DNA of 64,000 nt from Reyranella aquatilis. GTDB taxonomy: Bacteria > Pseudomonadota > Alphaproteobacteria > Reyranellales > Reyranellaceae. Below the pieces are notes generated by a model. The model saw only the letters and a list, made by a program, of their open reading frames with translations, was not told the DNA's origin and searched no databases. Shown in pieces: positions 11,205 to 19,276 of this stretch (position 1 is the first letter of the stretch; each line of letters opens with the position of its first letter). The DNA lies in NCBI RefSeq assembly GCF_020880995.1, contig NZ_JAJISD010000008.1:62001-126000 (forward strand). Direction: 5' to 3'. A program made the position numbers and the translations under genes.

Positions 11205-12293
11205 TCAGCGCACCCGATAGCGTTCGATGGCGTCGGGATCGAAGGTGAAGCCGAGCCCGGGACGGTCGGGCACGGCGATGTGGCCGTCCTCGACCGCGAT
11301 CGGCTCGCGATAGAGCTTCGAGGTCCACGGCATGTATTCCAGCCAGGTCGCGTTGGCGAAGGCGCCGAGCAGGGCGAGGCTCTGCTGCGTGAAGAGATGG
11401 TTCGAGATCGCGATGTCGTGCGCGGCCGCGAGGTGCGCCACCTTCACGAACTCGCTGACGCCGCCGACGCGGCCGAGATCGGCCATCCAGATGTCGGCCG
11501 CGCCGTGGGCGAGCATTTCGCGGAAGCCGTAGCGCGTCGCCTCGGTCTCGCCGCTGGCGATCGGCGTGTCGAGCGCTGCCGCGACTCTCGCCGAGCCGCG
11601 GTGGTCGTAGGGTGCGACCGGTTCCTCGAACCAGGTGAGGTCGAATTCCTCGAGCTTGCGGCCCAGCCGTATCGCATGGTCGGCGGTGAAGCCGCGGCTG
11701 GCGTCGCACATCAGCGAGACCCCGGGGCCGATCGCCTTGCGCACGGCCGCGACGCGCTCGACGTCTTCTTCGACCTGCGCCTTGCCGACACGCATCTTCA
11801 CGCCCCGGAACCCCTCGGCCACGTAGCCTGCGGCTTCCTTCGCCAATTCGTCGGCCGTCGCAGAGAGCCACAGGCCGGCGCTGGAATAGACGGGAATACG
11901 ATCGCGGGCGGCGCCCAGCAGGTGCGTGACGGACTGGCCGAGCGCCTTGCCCTTGGCATCCCACAACGCGGTGTCGACACCGGCGAGGCCGAAGATCGTC
12001 ACGCCCTTGTGGCCGAGGAAGTAGAGCTCGCGCCACATCCGGTCCCAGAAACGTTCGGCGTAGCGGATGTCCTCGCCGACGAGGGCGGGCTTCAGGCTGT
12101 CGACCATCGCGCGCAGCACCTCGATGCGCCGTCCGCCCAGCGTGAACAGGAAGCTCTCTCCCGTGACACCGATGTCGGTGTCGACAAAGATCAGGACGCA
12201 ACCGATGCGGTCGTTGCTGACGCCGCTCGAGTTCCTCGTGGGACGATCGAGAGGCACTTCGACGAGGATGGTCCTGAGATTTGTGACGCGCAT
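11205..12293 (-). CDS. Mandelate racemase/muconate lactonizing enzyme family protein (enolase superfamily)
   Basis: 362 residues from ATG 12293 (MRVTNLRTILVEVPLDRP). An in-frame ATG at 12302 sits directly against the AGGAG site, so the later start has better spacing. Motifs of the mandelate racemase subgroup: a K-x-R in VKMRVG, metal ligands in MCDASRGF, TWFEEPV and IASGETEA, and the His of the His-Asp dyad in ISNHLFTQQS. These enzymes abstract the proton alpha to a carboxylate; most MR-like members dehydrate or racemise sugar acids or hydroxy acids. It is likely co-transcribed with the amidase downstream and divergent from the fasciclin gene. Confidence 0.9.
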   Translation of the reverse strand: MRVTNLRTILVEVPLDRPTRNSSGVSNDRIGCVLIFVDTDIGVTGESFLFTLGGRRIEVLRAMVDSLKPALVGEDIRYAERFWDRMWRELYFLGHKGVTIFGLAGVDTALWDAKGKALGQSVTHLLGAARDRIPVYSSAGLWLSATADELAKEAAGYVAEGFRGVKMRVGKAQVEEDVERVAAVRKAIGPGVSLMCDASRGFTADHAIRLGRKLEEFDLTWFEEPVAPYDHRGSARVAAALDTPIASGETEATRYGFREMLAHGAADIWMADLGRVGGVSEFVKVAHLAAAHDIAISNHLFTQQSLALLGAFANATWLEYMPWTSKLYREPIAVEDGHIAVPDRPGLGFTFDPDAIERYRVR

Positions 12294-12494
12294 CGCTGTC
12301 ATTCTCCTGTCCGGATGAACTCACTCGAAGATGGTTCCGTCACAATAGTGTGTGATGCGGTTGATGAACTGCTGCTCGGACGACGGCGTAACACTCTACG
12401 ACAAAGCCGCGGGAGATTGCGGTTCTGTCGGCCCTCGGCGAGCGCGCCGTCGTCGGTCACGCTACATGCAGAATCATTCAACCGGAGAAAACTC

Positions 12495-13088
12495 ATGCTC
12501 AAGCGTCATACGCTGATTGCAGCCGCGGCCCTGTGCGTCCTGTCCGCTGCGCCTGCCTTCGCCCAGACCATGGCTCCTGCCGCCGGCACGGCCGCGACGC
12601 CGGCCAACCCGATGGTTGGCGGCGCCCCGATGTACGCCAACAAGAACATCGTCGAGAATGCCGCCAACTCGAAGGATCACACCACGCTCGTGGCGGCGGT
12701 GAAGGCCGCGGGTCTCGTCGAGACGCTGCAGGGTCCTGGCCCGTTCACCGTCTTCGCGCCGACGGATGCGGCCTTCGCCAAGCTGCCGGCGGGCACGGTG
12801 GAGATGCTGGTGAAGCCCGAGAACAAGGCCAAGCTCACCAAGATCCTGACCTGCCATGTCGTGGCCGCCAACGCGCTGTCGCCGGCGATCGCCAAGATGA
12901 TCGCGGACGACAAGGGCACGCATCCCGTCAAGACGGTCGGCGGCTGCGTGCTGCAGGCCAAGATGATGGGCGACAAGATCACGCTGACCGATGAGAACGG
13001 CAATGTCGCCACGGTGACGATCGCCGACGTGAAGCAGTCGAACGGCGTGATCCACGTGATCGACACGGTCCTTCTGCCGAAGGGCTGA
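12495..13088 (+). CDS. Secreted fasciclin (FAS1) domain protein
   Basis: 197 residues from ATG 12495 (GGAG eight bases upstream). A classical signal peptide (MLKRHTLIAAAALCVLSA...AFAQ) is followed by an Ala/Pro-rich linker and one FAS1 domain: NIVENAANSKDHTTLVAAV, GPFTVFAPTDAAFAKLP (H1 region), LTCHVV and the closing NGVIHVIDTVLLPK (H2 region). Bacterial single-FAS1 proteins are periplasmic or surface adhesion-type proteins of unclear role. It has its own strong terminator, so it is probably monocistronic. The open frame continues upstream to 11280, but that part is antisense to the enolase-family gene. Confidence 0.93.
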   Translation: MLKRHTLIAAAALCVLSAAPAFAQTMAPAAGTAATPANPMVGGAPMYANKNIVENAANSKDHTTLVAAVKAAGLVETLQGPGPFTVFAPTDAAFAKLPAGTVEMLVKPENKAKLTKILTCHVVAANALSPAIAKMIADDKGTHPVKTVGGCVLQAKMMGDKITLTDENGNVATVTIADVKQSNGVIHVIDTVLLPKG

Positions 13089-13109
13089 GCCTGATCGTCT
13101 GCGAGGGGA

Positions 13110-13140
13110 GGCGGCGGGGTTTTCCCCGCCGCCTTCATTT
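13110..13140 (+). terminator. Rho-independent terminator after fasciclin gene
   Basis: A perfect 10-bp G/C stem GGCGGCGGGG (13110-13119) with a TTTT loop and CCCCGCCGCC (13124-13133), followed by TTCATTT, lies 22 bp after the fasciclin stop codon. Confidence 0.85.
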
Positions 13141-13224
13141 GCGCTAGGCTGCCCGCATCCATTGTACCGGGCTCCCGTTGCCCGGAGCGCCGGTCCGGCG
13201 CGCTTTCTCGTGGGAGGCGGGTTC

Positions 13225-13791
13225 ATGGTCACGAAGCGGCCGCGCATCGAGGGTTACGCCGTGATCTCCACAGAGGGCATGATCGCGGCGTCTGACGGTT
13301 CGTTTCCGGAGAACCTCAAGATCCCGGCGGACCACAAATTCTATCAGGACTCGGTCGACCGGGCCGCCGCGGTGGCCAACGGCCGGCATTCCGCCGAGGG
13401 CGGTCCCAAGGAAGCCGCCCGCCGTCGCATCGTGCTGACGCGGCGGGTCGATCGCGTGATCGTCGATCCCGACAATCCCAACGCCGTCCTCTGGAATCCG
13501 GCTTCCGCGCCGTTCGAGGAAGCCTGGATGAAACTGAACCTCGACGGCGGAACGCTCGCCGTGGTTGGCGGGACCGACGTGTTCGGCCTGTTCCTCAACA
13601 TCGGATACGACTGCTTCTTCCTGACGCGCGCCGACGCCAGCGTGCCGCGCGGCCGGCCGGTCTTTCCGGGCGTCGGCAGGAACGCGACGCCGGAAGAGGT
13701 GCTGAAGAAGCACGAGATGATGCTGGCCAGCACCCGCATGCTCGACGCCGCCACGAATACGCGGCTCGAGGAGTGGGTGCCCCGGCGCTAG
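13225..13791 (+). CDS. Dihydrofolate reductase-like (RibD C-terminal type) protein
   Basis: 188 residues from ATG 13225, with GGGAGG just upstream. It has the RibD_C/DHFR-like fold pattern: an N-terminal strand (RIEGYAVISTEGMIAASDG), a middle strand with IVLTRRVDRV, and a glycine turn LAVVGGTDVFGLFL that in the family binds NADPH. It is shorter than folA-type DHFR context would need and is not beside folate or riboflavin genes, so a reductase role is likely but the substrate is open. Its 3' end overlaps the convergent MBL hydrolase by 4 bp. Confidence 0.8.
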   Translation: MVTKRPRIEGYAVISTEGMIAASDGSFPENLKIPADHKFYQDSVDRAAAVANGRHSAEGGPKEAARRRIVLTRRVDRVIVDPDNPNAVLWNPASAPFEEAWMKLNLDGGTLAVVGGTDVFGLFLNIGYDCFFLTRADASVPRGRPVFPGVGRNATPEEVLKKHEMMLASTRMLDAATNTRLEEWVPRR

Positions 13792-14525
13792 AAGTCGACG
13801 ACCAGCCCGTCGTGGGCGGCTTCCAGCGCGATCTGCGACGGGCGAGCCAGCAGTTCGGCGCTCATGTGGGTGACGATCGTGCGTTTGGCGCCGATCCGCG
13901 GCAGGTGGTTTACCAGCGTGGTGTAGTCGATGTGGTACTTCATCACCTTGTCGAAGAAATACGCCTCGCAGATGAAGAGGTCGGCGTCGCGACCGGCGGG
14001 TATCAACTCCTCGACCCATTCGGTATCGCCGGAATAGGCGAGCACCTTGCCCTCGGTCTCGATGCGCAGGGCGTAGGAGGGCGCGCCGCTATAGTGCTTC
14101 ATGAGGTACGGCGTGACGGCGAGGCCGTTCGTCTCGACGCGCTCGTGCAGCTCCAGCTCGCGGATTTCCAGCTCGAACTTGCGCTGGACCTGGGTGGAGC
14201 CTGCGAACATCGCTTCCATCACCGTCATCAGCCGGTCGCGGAAGCCGGGCGGTCCTGCGAGCAGCAGAGGCTCGGTGCGCCGGCTGACCAGCTGGGCATC
14301 CAGCAGGAAGAACGGAAGCCCCGCGAAATGGTCGCCGTGGAGGTGGCTCACCAGCACGGTCGAGATCGCGTTGGGTTCGACCTCCCACTTGCGGATGGCG
14401 ACCATGGACGAGGCGCCGCAATCCACCAGCAGGTTGCCGTGCGCCGCGCGCTCGAGGTGGAAACACGTATTGAATCGTCCGCCGCTGCCGAAGGCATCGC
14501 CGGACCCGAGGAATTGCAGCCGCAT
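13788..14525 (-). CDS. MBL fold metallo-hydrolase (RNase Z-like group)
   Basis: 245 residues starting MRLQFLGSGDAFGSGGRFNT, typical for the tRNase Z/arylsulfatase-like MBL group. The metal-binding motif is SHLHGDHFAGLPF; further ligands are in YSGDTEW and VTHMSA. It lacks the long exosite arm of true RNase Z, so I only call it an MBL hydrolase. It starts 3 bp after the stop of the TauD-like gene, so the two are almost certainly one transcript; the oxygenase product may be its substrate or it may be a housekeeping hydrolase. Confidence 0.88.
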   Translation of the reverse strand: MRLQFLGSGDAFGSGGRFNTCFHLERAAHGNLLVDCGASSMVAIRKWEVEPNAISTVLVSHLHGDHFAGLPFFLLDAQLVSRRTEPLLLAGPPGFRDRLMTVMEAMFAGSTQVQRKFELEIRELELHERVETNGLAVTPYLMKHYSGAPSYALRIETEGKVLAYSGDTEWVEELIPAGRDADLFICEAYFFDKVMKYHIDYTTLVNHLPRIGAKRTIVTHMSAELLARPSQIALEAAHDGLVVDF

Positions 14526-14528
14526 CGA

Positions 14529-15419
14529 TTAGGGCGCCTGCTCCAGGCTCGACACCGAGTTGGTGAGCGTGGTGCGGCGCATGTCGCGGACTTCGGCAGA
14601 GTTGAAGCGGCGGGCGCGGTGCATGGTGGAGCGATTGTCCCACATCACCAGATCGAACGGGCGCCAGACATGGGCATAGACGAATTTGCGCTGCGTGGCG
14701 TGTTCGGTGAGGTCGCGCAGGAAGGCGCGCGCCTCGGGCACCGGCCAGCCCTCGATGCCGCCGGCATGGCTCGCGAGATAGAGCGACAGGCGGCCGGAGC
14801 CGGGATGGCGCCGCACCAGGCGCTGGCGCACCGGCGCCCACTTCTCGCGCTCGGCCTCGGTGAAATCCTCGAAGCCCAGCATGCCGCGCGAATAGATCTG
14901 GCTGTGCAGGCAGATCAGGTCGTGGACCTCGCGCTTTTCGGCGTCGGTGAGCGCATCGTAGGCCGCGCGCATGTCGGCGAACTCGGTGTTGCCGCCGGCC
15001 GACGGGATCGTGCGCGCCGACAGCAGCGAATAGAGGGCCGGCACTTCCTTGAACGAACTGTCGGAGTGCCAGAGCTGATTGCCGAGGCTGAACAGGCGGC
15101 GGCGGTCGTCGCGCGCCAGCACGTTGCCGTGGCGGTCGAGGTTGGAGATATCGTTGAGGTCCATGCTCATGCGCCGTTCCTCGGGCGGCATGATGTCTCC
15201 GGTCGCCTGTTCGAGCGGGCCGAGCTGGCGGCTGAAGGCAAGCTGGCTCTCGTCGTCGAGCTTCTGGTCACGAAACACCAGCACGCCATACCGGTTCATC
15301 CCGTCATGGATGAAGGCGACCTCTTCGTCGCTCAGCCGATGGGTGAGGTCGATTCCCGAGACTTCGCCAGCGAAGAACGGACGGTTCTGGGGATCGAGGG
15401 GGCGGATGGATCGGGTCAT
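14529..15419 (-). CDS. TauD/TfdA family Fe(II)/2OG dioxygenase
   Basis: 296 residues, the normal family length. Opening FFAGEVSGIDLTHRLSDEEV is the standard TauD N-terminus. The HxD is in QLWHSDSSF and the distal His in MWDNRSTMHRARRF, with the C-terminal Arg of the RRTTL segment binding 2-oxoglutarate. Known members hydroxylate taurine, alkyl sulfates or aryloxyacetates and release the leaving group. No sulfur-assimilation genes are adjacent, so the substrate is open. Upstream gene of the pair with the MBL hydrolase, divergent from the chromate transporter genes. Confidence 0.92.
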   Translation of the reverse strand: MTRSIRPLDPQNRPFFAGEVSGIDLTHRLSDEEVAFIHDGMNRYGVLVFRDQKLDDESQLAFSRQLGPLEQATGDIMPPEERRMSMDLNDISNLDRHGNVLARDDRRRLFSLGNQLWHSDSSFKEVPALYSLLSARTIPSAGGNTEFADMRAAYDALTDAEKREVHDLICLHSQIYSRGMLGFEDFTEAEREKWAPVRQRLVRRHPGSGRLSLYLASHAGGIEGWPVPEARAFLRDLTEHATQRKFVYAHVWRPFDLVMWDNRSTMHRARRFNSAEVRDMRRTTLTNSVSSLEQAP

Positions 15420-15492
15420 GGTCGAGCGAGGCTAGCGCGGCCGGGCGCGGCCGGCGAGGCGCGTCGCCGGAATTTTGCTATCCTGGCTCGCA

Positions 15493-16056
15493 ATGCAGCA
15501 TGACCTTTCCGCCTCGCCGCGCCGCAACATAGGCAAGGCGGAGCTCTTTCTCGGCTTCCTCAAGATCGGCCTCCTGGGCTTCGGCGGCGTGGCGCCCTGG
15601 GCCCGCCACATCATCGTCGAGGAGAAGGGCTGGCTTACAGACAAGGAATTCGCCGAGATTCTCGGCGTCGGCCAGGTGCTGCCCGGCCCGAACGTGGTGA
15701 ACGCCTCGGTGATCATCGGCAACCGCTTCCAGGGTCCGGTGGGCGTCCTGCTCTGCCTGCTGGGCCAGATGGCGATGCCCGTCGTCATCGTGATCGGCCT
15801 GGCGATGGTCTACCAGCGCCTCGCCTCGATCCCGGAGGTGCACGCGGCGCTGATCGGCGCGGCGGCGGCGTCGGCCGGGATGGTGCTGGGCACCGCCCTC
15901 AAGATGATCCGCAACATCAGGCCGACCGCGGTCACGCTCGGAATCGTGGGGCTGGGCTTCGCGTCCATCGCTCTCTTCCGCTGGCCGCTGGTGCCGGTCG
16001 TGGTGGGGCTGGTGGTGCTGGCGATCGCCGGCACCGTCCTGGTGCGACGGTCATGA
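15493..16056 (+). CDS. chrA: Chromate transporter, N-terminal half (short CHR protein)
   Basis: 187 residues. The domain shows FLGFLKIGLLGFGGVAPWARH, GWLTDKEFAEILGVGQVLPGPNVVN and about six hydrophobic segments, as in one CHR domain. Together with the next gene it forms a two-gene short-chain transporter, which in other bacteria exports chromate as a heterodimer. Start ATG 15493; there is no clear ribosome-binding site, and a TGCTATCCT extended -10-like sequence sits only 8 bases upstream, so the message may be leaderless. That last point is inference. Confidence 0.88.
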   Translation: MQHDLSASPRRNIGKAELFLGFLKIGLLGFGGVAPWARHIIVEEKGWLTDKEFAEILGVGQVLPGPNVVNASVIIGNRFQGPVGVLLCLLGQMAMPVVIVIGLAMVYQRLASIPEVHAALIGAAAASAGMVLGTALKMIRNIRPTAVTLGIVGLGFASIALFRWPLVPVVVGLVVLAIAGTVLVRRS

Positions 16057-16583
16057 ACGGCGTGCTGGTCGATCTCGCTCGCACGTTCGCGGCGCTGTCG
16101 CTGGTCTCGATCGGCGGCATCAATGCCCTGTTGCCGGAGATCCATCGCCAGGTCGTCGCGGTCCATGGCTGGATGACGGACACAGCCTTCGCGAACGCAT
16201 TCGCCATCGCCAACGCCTCGCCCGGCCCAAACGTGATCCTGGTGAGCCTGATCGGCTGGGAGGTGGCAGGTCTCGCCGGCCTGCTCGTGGCGACGCTCGC
16301 CATTCTCATCCCGTCCTGCACGCTCGCCTATTTCGCGAGCCACGCCATCATGCGCTGGTCCGATCGTCCCGCCGTGGTCCTGCTGCGCGACGCGCTCGTG
16401 CCGGTGGCGCTCGGCCTCATGCTGGCCTCCGGCGTCTCGATGATGCGCACGGTGGACCGCGACATCGTCACCGTCGTGATCAGCCTGGCGACGGCGGCGT
16501 TCGTCTACACGACCAAGCGCAATCCGCTGTGGGCGCTGGCCAGCGGTGCGATCGTCAACGTGGCGGCGCTGCACCTTTCTTGA
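16053..16583 (+). CDS. chrA: Chromate transporter, C-terminal half (short CHR protein)
   Basis: 176 residues, starting within the stop of the first half (ATGA overlap), so the two are translated together. It repeats the CHR pattern in the second topology: LSLVSIGGINALLPEIHRQVV, then GWMTDTAFANAFAIANASPGPNVI, and about five hydrophobic segments. Family members move chromate out of the cell or transport sulfate-like anions. No chrB regulator is next to it; instead an ArsR/CDF metal pair follows after 85 bp behind its own promoter. Confidence 0.88.
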   Translation: MNGVLVDLARTFAALSLVSIGGINALLPEIHRQVVAVHGWMTDTAFANAFAIANASPGPNVILVSLIGWEVAGLAGLLVATLAILIPSCTLAYFASHAIMRWSDRPAVVLLRDALVPVALGLMLASGVSMMRTVDRDIVTVVISLATAAFVYTTKRNPLWALASGAIVNVAALHLS

Positions 16584-16624
16584 AGCGCTTCCACAGGAGG
16601 AAATAACGTAACAAGTCCGTCGGG

Positions 16625-16653
16625 TTGACAGTTCCTGTGCCCAACCATACGTT
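16625..16653 (+). promoter_or_regulatory. Sigma-70-type promoter for arsR-CDF operon
   Basis: A consensus -35 TTGACA (16625-16630), a 17-base spacer, then TACGTT (16648-16653) as -10. The expected transcription start near 16660 is only about nine bases before the arsR ATG, and no ribosome-binding site is visible, so the message is nearly leaderless. Confidence 0.6.
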
Positions 16654-16669
16654 TGAACAGTTGTTCAAA
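16652..16669. promoter_or_regulatory. ArsR/SmtB-type operator overlapping the arsR start codon
   Basis: Perfect palindrome TTTGAACA-GT-TGTTCAAA. The core TGAACA-n2-TGTTCA matches the kind of inverted repeat bound by ArsR/SmtB metal repressors. It begins inside the -10 element and ends on the first base of the arsR ATG, so bound repressor would block the promoter. Confidence 0.75.
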
Positions 16670-16977
16670 TGTCCAGATCAAAGAAAACCCTCCTGTCCGA
16701 CGACCACGCGGTGGCGCTGGCCGACCTGTTCCGGCTGCTGGGCGATCCGACCCGGCTGAAGATCGTGGTCTCCTGTCTGCGCTCGCCGCTCGCGGTGTCG
16801 GACATCGCCGACCGGCTCGGTCTCTCGGTGTCGCTGGTGAGCCATCACCTGCGGCTTCTGAAGGGGGCGCGCCTGGTGCGGGCCGACCGGCAGGGCAAGC
16901 AGGTCTACTACCAGGCCGACGATCTCCATGTCCGCCGCATGGTCGAGGACATGGTCACCCACATCGCGGAGCACTGA
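16669..16977 (+). CDS. ArsR/SmtB family metalloregulator
   Basis: 102 residues, normal for the family. The winged-helix domain reads ALADLFRLLGDPTRLKIVVSCL, AVSDIADRLGLSVSLVSHHLRLLKGARLV (recognition helix), then the wing RQGKQVYYQADD. The alpha3 site has no CxC motif, so an arsenic/lead-type site is absent; the C-terminal helix (DLHVRRMVEDMVTHIAEH) carries His and Asp residues at spacing suited to an alpha5 zinc/nickel/cobalt site. It most likely represses itself and the CDF exporter until metal binds. The stop is separated from the next ATG by a single base. Confidence 0.92.
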   Translation: MSRSKKTLLSDDHAVALADLFRLLGDPTRLKIVVSCLRSPLAVSDIADRLGLSVSLVSHHLRLLKGARLVRADRQGKQVYYQADDLHVRRMVEDMVTHIAEH

Positions 16978-16978
16978 C

Positions 16979-17653
16979 ATGAGCGCGAGCTGCCATAGCC
17001 ATTCGCACGGTCATGGCCACGGCCACGACCACGGCGCCGCCGCGGCGACATCGCCGGCCTACCGGCGCATCCTGTGGATCGCGCTGGCGGTGAACCTTGC
17101 GATGTTCCTCGTCGAGATCGGCGCGGGCGTCGCCGCGCAATCGGTCTCGCTGCTGGCCGATTCGCTCGACTTCCTGGGCGATGCCGGCAACTACGGGATC
17201 AGCCTGTTCGTGCTGGGCATGGTGATCCGGTGGCGCGCCCGCGCCTCGCTCCTGAAAGCGGCCAGCATGGGCGCCTTCGGCCTGTGGGTGGCGATCACCA
17301 CCGTCAATCACGCGCTGGCGGGCACCGTGCCGGCGGCGCCGGTGATGGGGATCGTCGGTGCGCTGGCGCTGGCCGCCAACTTCGGCGTGGCGGTTCTGCT
17401 CTATCGCTGGCGCGAGGGCGACAGCAACATGCGATCCGTCTGGATCTGCACGCGCAACGACGCGATCGGCAATCTCGCCGTGTTGGCCGCCGCCGCGGGC
17501 GTGTTCGGCTCGGGCAGCGGCTGGCCGGACTACATCGTCGCCGCGACCATGTCCGGCCTGGCCCTGGTGGGCGCACTCCAGGTGACGCGCCACGCCATGG
17601 CCGAACTGCGCGGGTCCCGCGAGGCGGGCCCTCAGGCGGTCGGGAGCTTGTAG
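16979..17653 (+). CDS. Cation diffusion facilitator (CDF) metal exporter
   Basis: 224 residues starting MSASCHSHSHGHGHGHDHG, a His-rich metal-binding tail, then about six membrane helices. The transport-site helix 2 reads SLLADSLDFLGDAGNYG (D-x-x-x-D rather than the common H-x-x-x-D) and helix 5 reads CTRNDAIGNLAVL. This variant belongs to a compact CDF group without a long cytoplasmic C-terminal domain; the protein stops soon after helix 6. It exports Zn2+ or a similar divalent ion. Co-transcribed with the ArsR regulator, which gives a full sense-and-export unit. The 3' end overlaps the convergent ligase gene by 22 bp. Confidence 0.9.
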   Translation: MSASCHSHSHGHGHGHDHGAAAATSPAYRRILWIALAVNLAMFLVEIGAGVAAQSVSLLADSLDFLGDAGNYGISLFVLGMVIRWRARASLLKAASMGAFGLWVAITTVNHALAGTVPAAPVMGIVGALALAANFGVAVLLYRWREGDSNMRSVWICTRNDAIGNLAVLAAAAGVFGSGSGWPDYIVAATMSGLALVGALQVTRHAMAELRGSREAGPQAVGSL

Positions 17654-19263
17654 CCCTCGAACTGCTTGCGCAGCGCGGTCTTGAGGATCTTGCCGGTGGC
17701 GCCGTGCGGGATGGCGTCGATGAACTGCACGTCGTCGGGCATCCACCACTTGGCGATCTTGCCCTCGAGGAACTTCAGCACGTCGGCTTTCTCGACGGCG
17801 GCCTCCGGGCGGCGGACGACGATGAGGAGGGGCCGCTCGTCCCACTTGGGGTGGGCGACGCCGATCACCGCGGCCTCGGCGACGCCGGGGCAGCCCATGG
17901 CGGCATTCTCGAGATCGATCGAGCTGATCCATTCGCCGCCCGACTTGATCACGTCCTTCGAGCGGTCGGTGATGACGACCGAGCCGTCGGTTTCGATCTT
18001 GCAGACGTCGCCGGTCTGGAACCAGTCGTTCTCGAGGAACTGGCTCTTGCCGTCGCCCTTCATGTAGCCCTTCACGATCCAGGGACCGCGGACGACCATG
18101 TTGCCCGAGACGCTGCCGTCGTGCGGCAGGTCGTTGCCGGCATCGTCGATGATCTTCATTTCGCAGCCGAAGACCGGACGGCCCTGCTTGGCGGTGATGG
18201 CGAAGCGCTCGGCGTCCGGCAGGTTTCGTTCGCCGCGGTTGAAGCGGGTCAGCGTGCCGAGCGGGCTCATTTCGGTCATGCCCCAGCCCTGGGCGACCTC
18301 GACCTCGTGCTCCTTCCAGAAGCGTTCGATCATCGCATAGGGCACGGCCGAGCCGCCGATCAGCGTGCGCTTGACCGAGCTCATCTTGAGCTTGTTCTGC
18401 GCGCAGTAGTCGAGGAGGGCCAGCCAGACGGTTGGTACGCCCGCCGACAGCGTCACCTGCTCCTTGTCGAGCAACTCGTAGATACTCGCGCCGTCGAGCT
18501 TGAAGCCCGGGAAGACCAGCTTGGTGCCGCAGAAGGGGCCGGCATAGACAAGGCCCCAGGCATTGGCATGGAACATCGGCACGACGGGCAGGATCGTGGT
18601 GTCGGGATCGAGCGCCAGCACCGGGCCCGAGCACATCATCATCGAATGGATCATCGTCGAGCGGTGCGAGTAGAGCACACCCTTCGGATTGCCCGTGGTG
18701 CCCGACGTGTAGCAGAGCGAGGAGGCGGTCTTCTCATCGAACTCCGGCCACTTGAGCGTGCCCGGCTTGTCGGCGATCAGCTCCTCGTAGCAGAGCAGCT
18801 TCGGGATCTTGGTCGAGGTCGGCATGTGGGCACGGTCGGTCATGACGACGACATGCTTCACGGTCTTGAGCTGCTCCCACACGCCCTCGACGATCGGCAA
18901 GAGGTTCAGGTCGACGAAGAGGATCTGGTCCTCGGCATGGTTGGCGATGTAGGCCACATGCTCGGGCGCCAGGCGCGGGTTCAGCGTATGCAGCACTGCG
19001 CCGATGCCGGAGATGCCGAAATAGAGCTCGAAGTGCCGGTAGGTGTTCCAGGCGATGGTGCCGACCCGGTCGCCGAGCTTGATGCCCAGCCCCTGCAGGG
19101 CTTCCGCCAGCTGCTTGGCCCGCTTGTGCGCATCCTTGTAGCCGTAGCGATGGATCGGCCCTTCGACAGTGCGGGTCACGATCTCGACGTCGGGATAGGC
19201 GGCGGCCGCATAATCGATGATCTGTGAGATCAGCAGCGGACGGTCTTGCATCAAACCCTGCAT
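17632..19263 (-). CDS. AlkK-like acyl-CoA synthetase (AMP-binding), copy 1
   Basis: 543 residues, start ATG 19263 with GAGGGA upstream. ANL-superfamily motifs: A3 [12 protein letters not shown] (about 184-195), GWGMTEMSP (A5), TGDVCKIETDG (A7), [18 protein letters not shown] (A8) and the A10 Lys in GATGKILK near the C-terminus. The sequence [15 protein letters not shown] N-terminus and overall pattern match medium/long-chain fatty acid or methylthiopropionate CoA ligases (AlkK/DmdB group). It activates a carboxylic acid to its CoA thioester with ATP. Very similar to the ligase at 23502-25148. It follows the enolase-family gene only across a 13 bp gap but is transcribed upstream of nothing else on this strand before 17632. 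Confidence 0.93.
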   Translation of the reverse strand: MQGLMQDRPLLISQIIDYAAAAYPDVEIVTRTVEGPIHRYGYKDAHKRAKQLAEALQGLGIKLGDRVGTIAWNTYRHFELYFGISGIGAVLHTLNPRLAPEHVAYIANHAEDQILFVDLNLLPIVEGVWEQLKTVKHVVVMTDRAHMPTSTKIPKLLCYEELIADKPGTLKWPEFDEKTASSLCYTSGTTGNPKGVLYSHRSTMIHSMMMCSGPVLALDPDTTILPVVPMFHANAWGLVYAGPFCGTKLVFPGFKLDGASIYELLDKEQVTLSAGVPTVWLALLDYCAQNKLKMSSVKRTLIGGSAVPYAMIERFWKEHEVEVAQGWGMTEMSPLGTLTRFNRGERNLPDAERFAITAKQGRPVFGCEMKIIDDAGNDLPHDGSVSGNMVVRGPWIVKGYMKGDGKSQFLENDWFQTGDVCKIETDGSVVITDRSKDVIKSGGEWISSIDLENAAMGCPGVAEAAVIGVAHPKWDERPLLIVVRRPEAAVEKADVLKFLEGKIAKWWMPDDVQFIDAIPHGATGKILKTALRKQFEGYKLPTA

Positions 19264-19276
19264 GGCGTTCCCTCTT

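Noticed and set aside
15451..15470. CCGGCGA/TCGCCGG hairpin followed by AATTTT before chrA
   Set aside because: No plus-strand gene lies upstream to be terminated, and a leader function cannot be supported from sequence alone.
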